A stretch of 33,383 nt of DNA, from assembly GCA_029267175.1 (NCBI GenBank), contig JARIDJ010000025.1, positions 1 through 33,383 of the forward strand. Reading direction: 5' to 3'. Every line of letters starts with the position of its first letter. Positions within the stretch are counted from its first letter, which is position 1. The DNA is from Psychrobacter sp. (GTDB taxonomy: Bacteria > Pseudomonadota > Gammaproteobacteria > Pseudomonadales > Moraxellaceae). Under the pieces are notes generated by a model that saw only the letters and a list, made by a program, of their open reading frames with translations, made no database searches and was not told where the DNA came from. Below are positions 24,883 to 33,383 of the stretch, in pieces. The position numbers and the translations under genes were made by a program.

Positions 24883-26175
24883 TTAACTCAATGTTTTGTG
24901 AGCTTTAGCTATAGGCTCCTCTTCGCTACGGATGCTTTTGGCAACTTTGCCGACACTAAGACCTTGCACTAATATTGAGAAGACCACCACCGCATAAGTT
25001 AAGGCTAATAAGATATCGCGCTCGGCTCCAGCAGGCAGCTGTAGTACTAACGCTACAGAAATACCGCCGCGCAGTCCGCCCCAAGTCAGCACTTTCCAAG
25101 CGCCAGAGGGTAGATTCAGTTGACGGCTAAAAGTCTTAGTGGTCATCCCTACAACGATAAAACGGGCGGCAAGAGCGATAACAATAGCTAAGCCGCCTGC
25201 GATAAATAAATTGCCAGAGTAAGCAATGATGACGATCTCAAGTCCTATTAACACAAATAAAATAGCGTTTAAGATCTCATCGATTAATTCCCAAAATAGG
25301 TCGATGTAGTGCCGCGTTTTATCGCTCATGGCTAAAGCGCGGCCGCGATTACCGACCATCAAGCCCATCATCACCATCGCTAATGGCCCTGATAGATGCC
25401 AGTGACTAGCAAGAGCATAGCCACCAATGACGCCAGCCAAAGTAAGTAACACCTCTTCTTGATAGCTATCGATGCTCTTAAGTAAGTAGTACAAAATAGC
25501 GCCTAGCCCTAAGCCAAAGACAATACCGCCGCCGGCCTCTACGGCTAAAGTATGAGCAACATAATTGGCCGTTGGAATATCACCGCTGGTTAAAATCCCT
25601 AATAAAATAACAAAAATGACTACGCCGATACCATCATTAAATAAGGACTCGCCAGCGATGACGGTCTCCAAACTTTTGGGCGCGCCAGCAGAAGCTAAAA
25701 TACCCATGACAGCAATAGGATCAGTTGGCGATATTAACGCACCAAATAACAAACACCAGATAAAGGGTAGAGAAAAACCTAACAGTGGCAGCATCAAATA
25801 AATAGCAGTGGCTATCAGTACGGCAGAGACGATAGTGCCAATGCAAGCTAAGATACCAATGGGCAGCTTATAGCGCCGTAAGTCGCCAATGTTGATATGT
25901 AAAGCGCCAGCAAACAGCAACATCGACAGCATACCATCCAATAATACTTCAGTAAAATCAAGCTGCTCTAACAGACTAACTTCATAATCGATCAGTTGAT
26001 CAAAGCCTAAAAAGCCCAAAAATATAGCAAAAATAGACAGCAAGATAGAGATGACCATAACGCCGATAGTGGTAGGTAACCCAATGAAGCGATGATTGAC
26101 ATAGCTTAACAGTGCGGTTATCGATAAAAAGATAGCGCTAATCTCAAGGATGCTTAAGCTGGCAGTAGCTGTCAT
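24883..26175 (-). CDS. CPA1-family Na+/H+ antiporter
   Basis: A 430-residue inner-membrane cation/proton antiporter with about 12 membrane segments. The key motifs are LLFGALISPTDPIAVMGIL (TDP at 151-153), IAGESLFNDGIGVVIFV (Asn180-Asp181, the CPA1-type ion-binding pair), and LTWGGLRGGISVALVL near the C terminus, the conserved arginine helix. It probably exchanges Na+ or K+ for H+ in pH and salt homeostasis. There is almost no cytoplasmic tail (about 20 residues), unlike NhaP2-type members with a regulatory TrkA_C domain. GAGAG lies upstream of the ATG. It is on the same strand as the DUF2254 gene, 86 bases downstream of that gene, and could be co-transcribed. Confidence 0.92.
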   Translation of the reverse strand: MTATASLSILEISAIFLSITALLSYVNHRFIGLPTTIGVMVISILLSIFAIFLGFLGFDQLIDYEVSLLEQLDFTEVLLDGMLSMLLFAGALHINIGDLRRYKLPIGILACIGTIVSAVLIATAIYLMLPLLGFSLPFIWCLLFGALISPTDPIAVMGILASAGAPKSLETVIAGESLFNDGIGVVIFVILLGILTSGDIPTANYVAHTLAVEAGGGIVFGLGLGAILYYLLKSIDSYQEEVLLTLAGVIGGYALASHWHLSGPLAMVMMGLMVGNRGRALAMSDKTRHYIDLFWELIDEILNAILFVLIGLEIVIIAYSGNLFIAGGLAIVIALAARFIVVGMTTKTFSRQLNLPSGAWKVLTWGGLRGGISVALVLQLPAGAERDILLALTYAVVVFSILVQGLSVGKVAKSIRSEEEPIAKAHKTLS

Positions 26176-26261
26176 AAAAAGCTCTCAACTGGTTTGATAG
26201 AAATATAATAAAAATAAGGGTAAGTCACACAAAAAAGAGCTAAAAAGGATACCGCACTAAC

Positions 26262-27881
26262 TTATTGTGACTGGCTCGCTAATGCTCTACTAATGTGCTT
26301 ATCAAACTGACTGGTATAAGTAAAATACTGATGCTGAGCATCTTCACTTTGAATAAACTGTCTTGCTTGCGCGCAAATATCGCTAAGATCGGCTGCCAAC
26401 TCGCTATAGGCCAGATTGTTTTGTCCAGCGGCTTCAATAAGTTTTAGCTCGTGTAATAAAGCCTGCCTTTGCGCGCTATTTACCCTAGCATAATTAAGAT
26501 CCGTTAAGGCGTGGCAAAGCGCCTTTAGCACCATCAAATCTGTAATAGCATAACGGCGTATCTCTCCTAAAGAGGTATCAATAAAGTCTGATATTTTTGG
26601 CGTTTTTGTGACCAATGCTAGGATAGAGGCTTTGAGTTGATTGACTGTTATATTGGTAACATCTTTATTAGGTTCAGGCGTATAAAAATGATAAGGGCTA
26701 GGGGGTTGCCGCCGCATCATCACACTCAAGCAAGAGGTTAGAGACTGGACACAATTCACCGCAGTCTTTGGGTCATTGATACCAGGGGATAGCGCGCGTA
26801 TCGCAATCTCAGTGATTTGACTTAAGCTGTAGCCAATATCATTAGAATGAGAAGGACGCTTGGCTAATTGAATACTAGTAGCAAAGCGCTGCCAAAATAG
26901 CGCATCGGGTGCACGGGGCAGAATGGCTAAACTTGAGGTTTTGGTTTTTTGTACATAACTGTGATGATCGGCAGGACGCTGATGAAAATACCCCATAATG
27001 TTTTTATCAGTGACAAAGCTGCCCAAGTTGCTATGCAATTGAATAACGCCGCCATAGTCTTGGGCTAATACTACCAAAGATTCGGTATAAATCTGTAATA
27101 GGTAGCCTGAAGTTGGCGCATATATAGCGGCGGCTGGCCAATCTAGATACTCATCGATATCTTTGGCAGTGGCATCACGCTGATGCTGAATATCGCAGTT
27201 ATCACTATACCAATAGTGAATATTTTCGATAGCATCGCTACTAGCCCCTTGTATCACGTGAGAGGCCTGAATGCCGTGTACCATATGTTGAATGAAATAC
27301 ACCAATAACAACGCGCAAATAATAGCCATGATAATGGCAAAGGTTACCGCTAGCTGCGGTACGCCAAAGCTGACATCAAATTTATGAATGGATTTTAATA
27401 CCAGTAGGCTATAGCTAAAGGTACCAATAAAAGCCCCTAACACTATCTGGTTGGAGGTATCGGTCAAAAAATTACGCAGCAGCCTAGGCCCAAACTGGGA
27501 GGAGGCCATTGACAAGACTGCGATAGTAATAGAGAAAGTAGTACCAGCAACGCCAAGCACCGCCCCTGCAATAGAGGTCATAATGGCTCTAGCCGCATCA
27601 TCATCACCAGTAAAAGCAAAGCTGATATCTCTGACAGTCTCACGATCTAGGCGCTGATCAATAGCCAGTAGTAATGGCGCTAGTAGTATTCCTAAGAGTA
27701 CAAATGAAGTCGGTATAAACCAATAAGAACCTAACAGACGTTGCCAGATACTTTCTAGACGATCGGGTAGGCTGGTTAGGGTTTGCTTTGACCAAAGATC
27801 AGCAAAGCGCCTTAGACTCTCTTGACTAGCGCTTATCAAACGGTTGAGTAGCTTTGTTTTGCTATTATTAGGGTCACTCAC
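26262..27881 (-). CDS. DUF2254 family membrane protein
   Basis: A large inner-membrane protein of the DUF2254 family, function not established. I prefer GTG at 27881 (539 residues), because GGGGAG lies nine bases upstream. The longest reading frame begins at another GTG at 27938 with no ribosome binding site. The N-terminal half has four membrane segments, including WFIPTSFVLLGILLAPLLLA, ITIAVLSMASSQFGPRLL (a family hallmark) and LAVTFAIIMAIICALLLVYF. The C-terminal half is soluble and includes GYLLQIYTESLV and SQITEIAIRALSPGINDPKT, also diagnostic, followed by helical sequence. Its neighbours, an antiporter and a YihY protein, are also multi-spanning membrane proteins. Confidence 0.88.
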   Translation of the reverse strand: MSDPNNSKTKLLNRLISASQESLRRFADLWSKQTLTSLPDRLESIWQRLLGSYWFIPTSFVLLGILLAPLLLAIDQRLDRETVRDISFAFTGDDDAARAIMTSIAGAVLGVAGTTFSITIAVLSMASSQFGPRLLRNFLTDTSNQIVLGAFIGTFSYSLLVLKSIHKFDVSFGVPQLAVTFAIIMAIICALLLVYFIQHMVHGIQASHVIQGASSDAIENIHYWYSDNCDIQHQRDATAKDIDEYLDWPAAAIYAPTSGYLLQIYTESLVVLAQDYGGVIQLHSNLGSFVTDKNIMGYFHQRPADHHSYVQKTKTSSLAILPRAPDALFWQRFATSIQLAKRPSHSNDIGYSLSQITEIAIRALSPGINDPKTAVNCVQSLTSCLSVMMRRQPPSPYHFYTPEPNKDVTNITVNQLKASILALVTKTPKISDFIDTSLGEIRRYAITDLMVLKALCHALTDLNYARVNSAQRQALLHELKLIEAAGQNNLAYSELAADLSDICAQARQFIQSEDAQHQYFTYTSQFDKHISRALASQSQ

Positions 27882-28282
27882 TAGCGCAGACTCCCCAGTC
27901 TTTATTTTTCTAATTATTAGGGCATGTTGAACATTCACAAATGAGCACTGCTGATAGCTAAAATGGTTCTAGTCTAAGTAAAAATCGCAGGCAATGCTCA
28001 TTGCATTGGCTAGCTGATTTTAGTCAGACGGTTACAACGAATAGAGCGATTTTAGCATCAGCCCTTCTTTATAAATAGCTGTGGACAGGACTCTTTTTTG
28101 CCGCTTCATTGTTAAAAAAAGACGCTTAGAATGACTAAACTTACTATTTTTATCTTCGAATCGCCTAAAAAATAGTCTCTGTCAGTGCCACGGTCGAGTG
28201 TTCAACACGCCCTAGTAACTATCCTATAAATACTTGTTTTGACAATATAGTTTATAGCGGCTCATAGAGCGATATAGTAAAG
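27882..28282. other. Intergenic region between yihY-like and DUF2254 genes
   Basis: No gene is supported. A 7-base inverted repeat, ATGAGCA (27941-27947) and TGCTCAT (27995-28001), lies upstream of the DUF2254 start and could be part of its control region. No terminator for the YihY-like gene is obvious. Confidence 0.4.
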
Positions 28283-29809
28283 CTACTTTTTTGCTGCCGG
28301 ATTATCAGCTTCTGTAATAATACTATCAGCCGCATTACCTAGCGGCTGCTTAAAAACATTACGTTTAGGCAGGTTATTATTCTTATGACGTCTACCAAAA
28401 CGATAATTATTAGCAGGCTCTTCAGGAATAAGCGCTTTTGGCTGATCATTTTCGCTAGTGTCATTGTCTTTATCGTAAGCTTCAGGGTCAAAATGCGGGC
28501 TATGATCGTTATCAAAGCGCTGATGTTTGCTGGTATCCACCGCATGCTTTTTTCGAGGCTGACTATGGGCAAATACAGCGGCAAGCGGCAAGTTTAGCTG
28601 CTCTTTAGCAAAAGCTTCCGTATGCTCAAAACGATCTACTAATAGACTAAGCCAAGGCTGTTGATCCTCAGCGCTCATCTCATCAAGCTCGTCTTTTATG
28701 GGCAGCGGGTAAGGCAAAGTACGATAAAAGTCCCATAAGCTCATTTTGCTTAGATCTCTTTTTAACACATAATCATCCTCTTCAGTCATGGTAATTAAGT
28801 TACTATCTTTGAGATAATTGATATAGATATACCATTTAGGCAGCTCTTTACGGCCTAGTACATTACGTAGCTCTTGTTCACTGACGACCTCGCCCTTTAG
28901 ATAACGGCTATAGATCAAGTTGAGCATATCAAGTAAGCTCAATAAGGGATGGCGTGGATAGACCTCTTCGGTTTCAAAGATAGTCAAGGTATAGCTGATC
29001 TCAACCCCTAATAAAATCAAATTCCAAGATAAAAATATCCATAATAAAAATATCGGTAAGGCGGCAAAGGCACCATAAATCGCCTCATAGCTGGTAAAGT
29101 TGGTCATCACCGTACCAAAGATATGTTTGAGTAACTCAAACACTACCGCCACAATGACACCTGCAATGATAGCGCTTTTCGCCGGCACGCGAGCTTTAGG
29201 AATAAACCAATACATACCGATAAAGCCTGCTACCGTAATACCGATAGAGACTAGCTGCACCCAAAAAGACCAGTCAATCCCGTAGCCTGCGATTTGACGA
29301 TTCAAAAAGCTCAAACTTTGTACCGTACTTGAGACGATAAAAGCAGTACCTAGCACTAAAGGCCCAAGAGTAATAATGGTCCAGTAACGAAGGATGCTTT
29401 TGAGGCCGCCTGAGCGCTCCTCTACGCGCCATATCTGGTTAAAAGCGCGCTCTACGGTGGTTAAAGTGACAATAGTAGTGACAAATAAAATCATCACCCC
29501 AATAGCAGTAAGATTGGTCGATTTTTCGGCAAAATTATTAATGTACTTACTAACCTGTAGGCTTGATTGCGGTAGCAAGTTACTATAAATGACCTCATAA
29601 ATTTGCGCTCTGACAGAGGCCAAAGCAGGCACTGAAGATAAGATCATCAGTAGCACGGTCACTATAGGCACGATGGATAGCATAGTGGTATAGGTCAGTG
29701 AAGCCGCTTTTTGTTGGCAGTTATCTTCAAAAAAATGCCGAATCAAAAACTTTAAAAACTGAAACCAGCGCTGCTGCAAAAAGGGCAGCTTTTTTATTAA
29801 CTTTTCCAT
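28283..29809 (-). CDS. YihY/BrkB family inner-membrane protein
   Basis: A 508-residue protein. The N-terminal 285 residues form the YihY domain with about six membrane segments: FFEDNCQQKAASLTYTTMLS near residue 28, IGVMILFVTTIVTLTTVERAFNQIW, and AIYGAFAALPIFLLWIFLSWN. These proteins were once labelled ribonuclease BN, but the ribonuclease assignment was withdrawn, and a transport role is often suggested. Residues about 290-415 look like a folded, winged-helix-like soluble domain found in longer family members. The last 90 residues are hydrophilic, rich in His, Asn, Asp and Lys, and probably disordered. The ATG at 29809 has a weak ribosome binding site. It is divergent from the wrbA-like gene, an adjacency I recall from pseudomonads. 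Confidence 0.9.
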   Translation of the reverse strand: MEKLIKKLPFLQQRWFQFLKFLIRHFFEDNCQQKAASLTYTTMLSIVPIVTVLLMILSSVPALASVRAQIYEVIYSNLLPQSSLQVSKYINNFAEKSTNLTAIGVMILFVTTIVTLTTVERAFNQIWRVEERSGGLKSILRYWTIITLGPLVLGTAFIVSSTVQSLSFLNRQIAGYGIDWSFWVQLVSIGITVAGFIGMYWFIPKARVPAKSAIIAGVIVAVVFELLKHIFGTVMTNFTSYEAIYGAFAALPIFLLWIFLSWNLILLGVEISYTLTIFETEEVYPRHPLLSLLDMLNLIYSRYLKGEVVSEQELRNVLGRKELPKWYIYINYLKDSNLITMTEEDDYVLKRDLSKMSLWDFYRTLPYPLPIKDELDEMSAEDQQPWLSLLVDRFEHTEAFAKEQLNLPLAAVFAHSQPRKKHAVDTSKHQRFDNDHSPHFDPEAYDKDNDTSENDQPKALIPEEPANNYRFGRRHKNNNLPKRNVFKQPLGNAADSIITEADNPAAKK

Positions 29810-29956
29810 ATCGACTATCTAGAAATATAAAGGTGACAATAGTGTAACAAAATGCTCTATCTACAAGGGTCAGTTATTTGTGTCAAAATGCTAGACAAAG
29901 ACGCCTAATGGCTTTTGGCTATTAGTGACAAACTCTGACTATGGCTAAGGGCAAAT

Positions 29957-29986
29957 TTGCATGTCAGTTAACGACTCGGGCATAAT
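29957..29986 (+). promoter_or_regulatory. Candidate promoter for the wrbA-like gene
   Basis: TTGCAT (29957-29962) and CATAAT (29981-29986) are 18 bases apart, giving a leader of about 85 bases. Confidence 0.35.
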
Positions 29987-30079
29987 GCAGTTAATTGAGC
30001 GTCTTTATATCAGCTTACTAATCATTATGCTTATAAACCCGTCTTACAAACTAGCATCGTCCAAGAGGAAGTTTCGCCC

Positions 30080-30697
30080 ATGAGTCAGATCGATCCCTAT
30101 GTGTTAGTGCTCTATTATTCCAGTTACGGTACCACAAAGACTTTGGCCTACGCTATCGCTCAAGGTATAGAGGATGCAGGTATCAAAGCGCGTATCCGCA
30201 CAGTACCGACTGTAGCGGCTGAAACCACTTCGAGCAAACCTGCTATTCCTGATGAGGGTGATCTTTATTGCACTATGGATGATCTAAAAAACTGCATAGG
30301 ACTGGCTTTAGGTAGCCCCACGCATTTTGGCAATATGGCAGCGCCCATGAAGTATTTTTGGGATAATACCGTGACTCTTTGGTTAGCGGGAAATCTACAA
30401 AACAAACCAGCCTCAGTGTTTACGGCGACAGGCTCTATGCATGGCGGACAAGAGAGCACTTTATTGACCATGATGTTACCGCTTTTGCATCATGGTATGA
30501 TGATAGTTGGCCTGCCTTACGGAGAGCCTGCGCTCAATCGTACTATACGCGGCGGGACTCCTTATGGCGCTAGCCATGTTAGCGGTGCTGCGCACGATCA
30601 GCCGGTATCTAATGATGAGCGCGAATTGGCTATTGCTCAAGGTCATCGTCTGGCTATTACTGCCAAAGCACTGTCGCAGGCTAATTGGAATCGCTAA
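30080..30697 (+). CDS. wrbA: WrbA-type NAD(P)H:quinone oxidoreductase
   Basis: A 205-residue flavodoxin-fold enzyme that reduces quinones by two electrons using FMN and NAD(P)H, protecting against redox cycling. The FMN phosphate loop is YYSSYGTTKTLA near residues 12-23. GSPTHFGNMAAPMKYFWD (about 78-95) and FTATGSMHGGQESTLLTMM are the WrbA-specific flavin and tetramer contacts. Near the C terminus, HVSGAAHDQPVSNDERELA lies in the usual position. GAGGAA precedes the ATG. It is followed by the DUF2069 gene, a pairing known in other gammaproteobacteria. It is a soluble cytoplasmic enzyme. Confidence 0.92.
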   Translation: MSQIDPYVLVLYYSSYGTTKTLAYAIAQGIEDAGIKARIRTVPTVAAETTSSKPAIPDEGDLYCTMDDLKNCIGLALGSPTHFGNMAAPMKYFWDNTVTLWLAGNLQNKPASVFTATGSMHGGQESTLLTMMLPLLHHGMMIVGLPYGEPALNRTIRGGTPYGASHVSGAAHDQPVSNDERELAIAQGHRLAITAKALSQANWNR

Positions 30698-30796
30698 GCG
30701 CTAAACCTTGCTGATAAGGATTTAGATTATAATGGTTTAAGGCATAATAATTTTGATCATAAAACGGCGCTATAAATTAGGGAAACACAGTATCTA

Positions 30797-31252
30797 ATGT
30801 CTACGACTTCTAGTAAAGCTGCGAATACAAAATCGGCTAAAGCTATTAAGCCGAATAAACCGATTGCGCCTATGCAGCAGCGTTTACGGCTGACTTGGCT
30901 GATTTGGCTGGCTTATCGCTTATTAGTATTACCGATACTGATTAGCCTTTTTAATCCGACCAATCCTGATATTATCGGTGGTATCGCCTGGTATGGATTG
31001 TGGCTCATTCCCGCCTTTATCATTACCCCATTTATTTTAAAAGGGCGCTCCCCTTATATGCTATTGGTCGGTAGTATGCTGACCTTGGTGTATCTAGGCG
31101 CTAGTGGCGTGGTGCTATTTACTAGGGTTTATGGCAGTAGTTGGACGGAGATTATCGTTTATGGCCTTGATTTTGCGTTGCTACTAGCGGTCAATGTTTG
31201 GTTATTTATCCTGCTAAAACGCTTGCCATCAATGAATAAGGTAGAAAAATAG
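30797..31252 (+). CDS. DUF2069 family membrane protein
   Basis: A 151-residue protein. After a Lys/Ser/Thr-rich N terminus of about 30 residues come four membrane segments: WLIWLAYRLLVLPILISLF, GIAWYGLWLIPAFIITPFIL, YMLLVGSMLTLVYLGASGVV and ALLLAVNVWLFILL. GRSPYM in the middle loop is typical of the family. Function is unknown. It is regularly found next to wrbA-like genes, as here with a 99-base gap. That gap holds a TATAAT at 30728-30733 without a clear -35. It shares a terminator with the convergent DUF3108 gene. Confidence 0.85.
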   Translation: MSTTSSKAANTKSAKAIKPNKPIAPMQQRLRLTWLIWLAYRLLVLPILISLFNPTNPDIIGGIAWYGLWLIPAFIITPFILKGRSPYMLLVGSMLTLVYLGASGVVLFTRVYGSSWTEIIVYGLDFALLLAVNVWLFILLKRLPSMNKVEK

Positions 31253-31295
31253 CAGTAGTTTACAACCGCTGAAAATGATTACTCTTTGACATAAA

Positions 31296-31340
31296 AAAGT
31301 GGCGCTCTACTATTAAGCAGAGTGCCACTTTCTCGTTTTT
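31296..31340. terminator. Bidirectional terminator between DUF2069 and DUF3108 genes
   Basis: AAAGTGGCGCTCT (31296-31308) pairs with AGAGTGCCACTTT (31319-31331), with one non-Watson-Crick position, around a 10-base loop. The U run is stronger on the minus strand, so it may mainly serve the DUF3108 gene. Confidence 0.85.
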
Positions 31341-31399
31341 CACGTAAGAGTTCTAGTCGTAATAAAGTGCGTTAAACCTACTTCACGCCTACTAACTAG

Positions 31400-32155
31400 T
31401 TAACGTACTTTACTTAATTCTAAGTCCATTTTCTTACCATCGTTAATTTGACTGACTTTTACCGGTAGATAATCAAGACTTGGCGCTAACCAAAAGCTCG
31501 TCGAGCGGCTGTTATCATCATGGATACGGTCCACTCTCACGGTGTCAAAGGTACCGGCTGGCACGGTGATTTTGGTACTGCCAGATCTTTTGAAAGGCGT
31601 TTTTTCGACCTTATCTTTTTTGGCCATGTAGTAATTGCCTGAGAATTTACCGTTTAATAAATCTTGGCGAATTTGCACCTCAAGACTCAAATCATCAAAA
31701 GCTTGCTGCGCCATGTTAGAGGTAGTGGTTTTGCCTTTATAGCTACTAGTAACTTTTTTACCGGCTGAATTAAAGCTCAGATTATGAGTACGACCCACAC
31801 CCAACAGCTTATAAGTGGTGCTAGCTTTACTGGGGCTGACATTATTACCGTTAATTACAAAAGTACTGCTTTGTGAGGCGCTAGCTACCCCAGCGACTCT
31901 CGCTTTAACATTGTAATTCCAAGTATTACCCGATTTGCTTAAGGTGCGAGTAGCCGTACCCTTATACTTATCCTCAACGGTAAAGCTATAATCAGCGGTT
32001 GAGGGCTGAATGGTTTTGGCACTAGCCAGAGTAGGGGCAGTCATAGATAAAGCTCCGATAGCAGCGATAGTGGCACCAGTAGTAAGCATAGTTGCCAGTT
32101 TGTTTTTGCTGCGTTTTTCAGGGTTAGAATGATGAATAGAAGATAATAAACTCAT
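31400..32155 (-). CDS. DUF3108 domain periplasmic protein
   Basis: A 251-residue exported protein of the DUF3108 family, function unknown. A long signal peptide with a 20-residue basic lead and the core MLTTGATIAAIGALSM probably ends after ASA at residue 46. The mature part is rich in Ser, Thr, Lys and Gly and beta-patterned, with YKLLGVGRTHNLSFNSAGKK, DDLSLEVQIRQDLLNGKF and VPAGTFDTVRVDRIHD. The last of these is the most typical family region, near residues 198-213. The end has WLAPSLDYLPVKV. It is divergent from groES with more than 500 bases between. It appears monocistronic. Confidence 0.85.
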   Translation of the reverse strand: MSLLSSIHHSNPEKRSKNKLATMLTTGATIAAIGALSMTAPTLASAKTIQPSTADYSFTVEDKYKGTATRTLSKSGNTWNYNVKARVAGVASASQSSTFVINGNNVSPSKASTTYKLLGVGRTHNLSFNSAGKKVTSSYKGKTTTSNMAQQAFDDLSLEVQIRQDLLNGKFSGNYYMAKKDKVEKTPFKRSGSTKITVPAGTFDTVRVDRIHDDNSRSTSFWLAPSLDYLPVKVSQINDGKKMDLELSKVR

Positions 32156-32486
32156 GGATAATCCTTAATAATGAAATAGGTAGATAGGAGCTGACGGTGA
32201 AGCCAATGCTAATATTTTTCCTAGTCGCTTATTTATTTTAATAACTATTGTTTTTGTGACCCGTATTTTTATAACTAGGGCTTGTTTGATGACTAACCCT
32301 TATGATGGTCATACCTTGTTACATTTTCAAGAGTAGCCCTCAAATCATGCGTTTGCCTCTTGTAGCCAATGTTACCTCAAAGCTTTAATCACTCAAGCTA
32401 AGTAACAAGCTGTCAGCTAAGTTGCTACTACGCCTCTATTGATAACTTTTTATTGTCATTAATCCTGTAAATTTTTGGGCTTTACC

Positions 32487-32515
32487 CTTGAAGCGGTACT
32501 GCACTGCCCCCACTT
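32487..32515 (+). promoter_or_regulatory. Sigma-32 heat-shock promoter of groESL
   Basis: CTTGAAG (32487-32493) and CCCCACTT (32508-32515) are 14 bases apart, close to the sigma-32 consensus CTTGAAA and CCCCATNT. No CIRCE element (the HrcA operator) is present, so control by sigma-32 rather than HrcA is inferred. Elsewhere in 32156-32679 I see only short imperfect repeats (for example AGGGCTTG near 32277) and no gene. Confidence 0.85.
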
Positions 32516-32521
32516 TTTGTA

Positions 32522-32538
32522 ACAAGCTCAAAGCTTGT
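32522..32538 (+). other. Hairpin near the predicted 5' end of groESL mRNA
   Basis: ACAAGCT, CAA, AGCTTGT is a perfect seven-pair hairpin with a three-base loop, beginning about seven bases after the sigma-32 -10 element, so near the first transcribed base. Such 5' stems can protect mRNA from decay. Confidence 0.55.
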
Positions 32539-32679
32539 ACTTGAACGAATTTTTAGCTGATTTTTAATAACTAAGTTCATGATTATGGTTAATGATCAAG
32601 CTTTATCATTTGGTTTGGGCACAAGTCTATTGAGACCTTATAAACCCTTAATTTTAATCAACCTTTTGGAGTCATATCG

Positions 32680-32970
32680 ATGAATATCCGTCCTTTACAT
32701 GATCGTATCGTTGTGCGCCGCATAGAAGAAGAGACAAAAACGGCTGGTGGCATTTTATTGCCAGGTTCAGCGCAAGAAAAGCCGTCACAAGGTGAGGTGC
32801 TCGCGACTGGTAATGGTCAAGTCCGTGACAATGGTGAGACTCGTGCGCTAGATGTAAAAGTAGGCGATAAAGTCTTGTTCGGTCAGTATGCTGGTCAAAC
32901 GGTAAAAGTTGATGGCGAAGAATTACTTATTATGAAAGAGTCTGATGTATTAGGCGTACTAGAAGGTTAA
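32680..32970 (+). CDS. groS: Co-chaperonin GroES
   Basis: A 96-residue GroES, the heptameric lid of the GroEL chamber. [20 protein letters not shown] opens the chain. The mobile loop that contacts GroEL is [19 protein letters not shown] (about 17-35). The chain ends in [12 protein letters not shown] precedes the ATG. It is followed by groEL after 87 bases in one heat-shock operon. Confidence 0.98.
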   Translation: MNIRPLHDRIVVRRIEEETKTAGGILLPGSAQEKPSQGEVLATGNGQVRDNGETRALDVKVGDKVLFGQYAGQTVKVDGEELLIMKESDVLGVLEG

Positions 32971-33039
32971 TCTCAAAACCTCATACCTTGATTGGTATTA
33001 AAGTATTCGAACGAATTGATATCACATTAACTAAAATAA

Positions 33040-33383
<344 letters not shown>

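Noticed and set aside
28150..28170. TTCGAATC string suggestive of a tRNA
   Set aside because: No cloverleaf is possible and no acceptor stem flanks it.
28339..28597. Overlapping frames on both strands at the 3' end of the yihY-like gene
   Set aside because: They arise from the low-complexity tail of that gene and have no ribosome binding site or family resemblance.

Overview
The window looks like a chromosomal segment of a gammaproteobacterium of the family Moraxellaceae. Psychrobacter is the best guess, inferred from moderate-to-low GC content, the style of the proteins, and gene arrangements such as yceD-rpmF-fabD-fabG-acpP without plsX/fabH, pyrB followed by a degenerate pyrC, and separate ilvB-ilvH-ilvC. 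Almost everything is core housekeeping. I see no insertion sequence, prophage, CRISPR array, integron, tRNA or rRNA gene, and no defence or biosynthetic cluster.

Layout. 1-530: end of the alpha ribosomal operon (rpoA tail, rplQ) and a bidirectional terminator. 545-2009, minus strand: yciO and epmC (EF-P hydroxylase). 2250-6087: yceD, rpmF, then the fatty-acid genes fabD, fabG and acpP. 6317-8112: a Kbp-like BON/LysM protein converging on queG (tRNA queuosine). 8291-10661: the NAD(P)HX repair enzyme nnr converging on a DUF4124 secreted protein. 10662-11713: a gene-free kilobase holding a GC-richer structured patch and a nested inverted repeat. 11714-15320: ilvB-ilvH-ilvC for branched-chain amino acids. 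15521-17420: an unrecognised membrane protein, a cold-shock gene with a structured leader, and a DUF421 protein. 17761-19612: etfB-etfA, converging on a SpoU methyltransferase; fbp lies upstream of that gene on the same strand. 22001-24853: pyrB, an apparently non-catalytic dihydroorotase homologue (pyrC'), and a DUF2127 membrane protein overlapping it. 24883-29809, minus strand: three multi-spanning inner-membrane proteins (CPA1 Na+/H+ antiporter, DUF2254, YihY/BrkB). 30080-31252: a WrbA-like quinone oxidoreductase and a DUF2069 membrane protein. 31400-32155, minus strand: a DUF3108 periplasmic protein. 32487 to the end: a good sigma-32-type promoter, groES and the first 108 codons of groEL.

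How the genes work together. FabD loads malonyl groups onto AcpP and FabG performs the first reduction of each elongation cycle. IlvB and IlvH form acetohydroxyacid synthase, whose product goes to IlvC. EtfA and EtfB form the electron-transfer flavoprotein. PyrB and the degenerate PyrC' probably form the dodecameric aspartate transcarbamoylase known from Pseudomonas. Several convergent pairs share bidirectional terminators (501-530, 19580-19612, 31296-31340).

The points most worth following up are mostly regulatory: the kilobase leader of ilvB, the structured csp leader, the stem-loop between ilvH and ilvC, the sigma-32 promoter with a hairpin near the predicted groESL mRNA 5' end, and nested palindromes before fabD and etfB. 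Protein-level points are the lost metal ligands in PyrC', the Gly-Glu-Gly ThDP motif in IlvB, the N-terminal extension of EpmC, and the unassigned 141-residue membrane protein. No clearly new multi-gene system was found.
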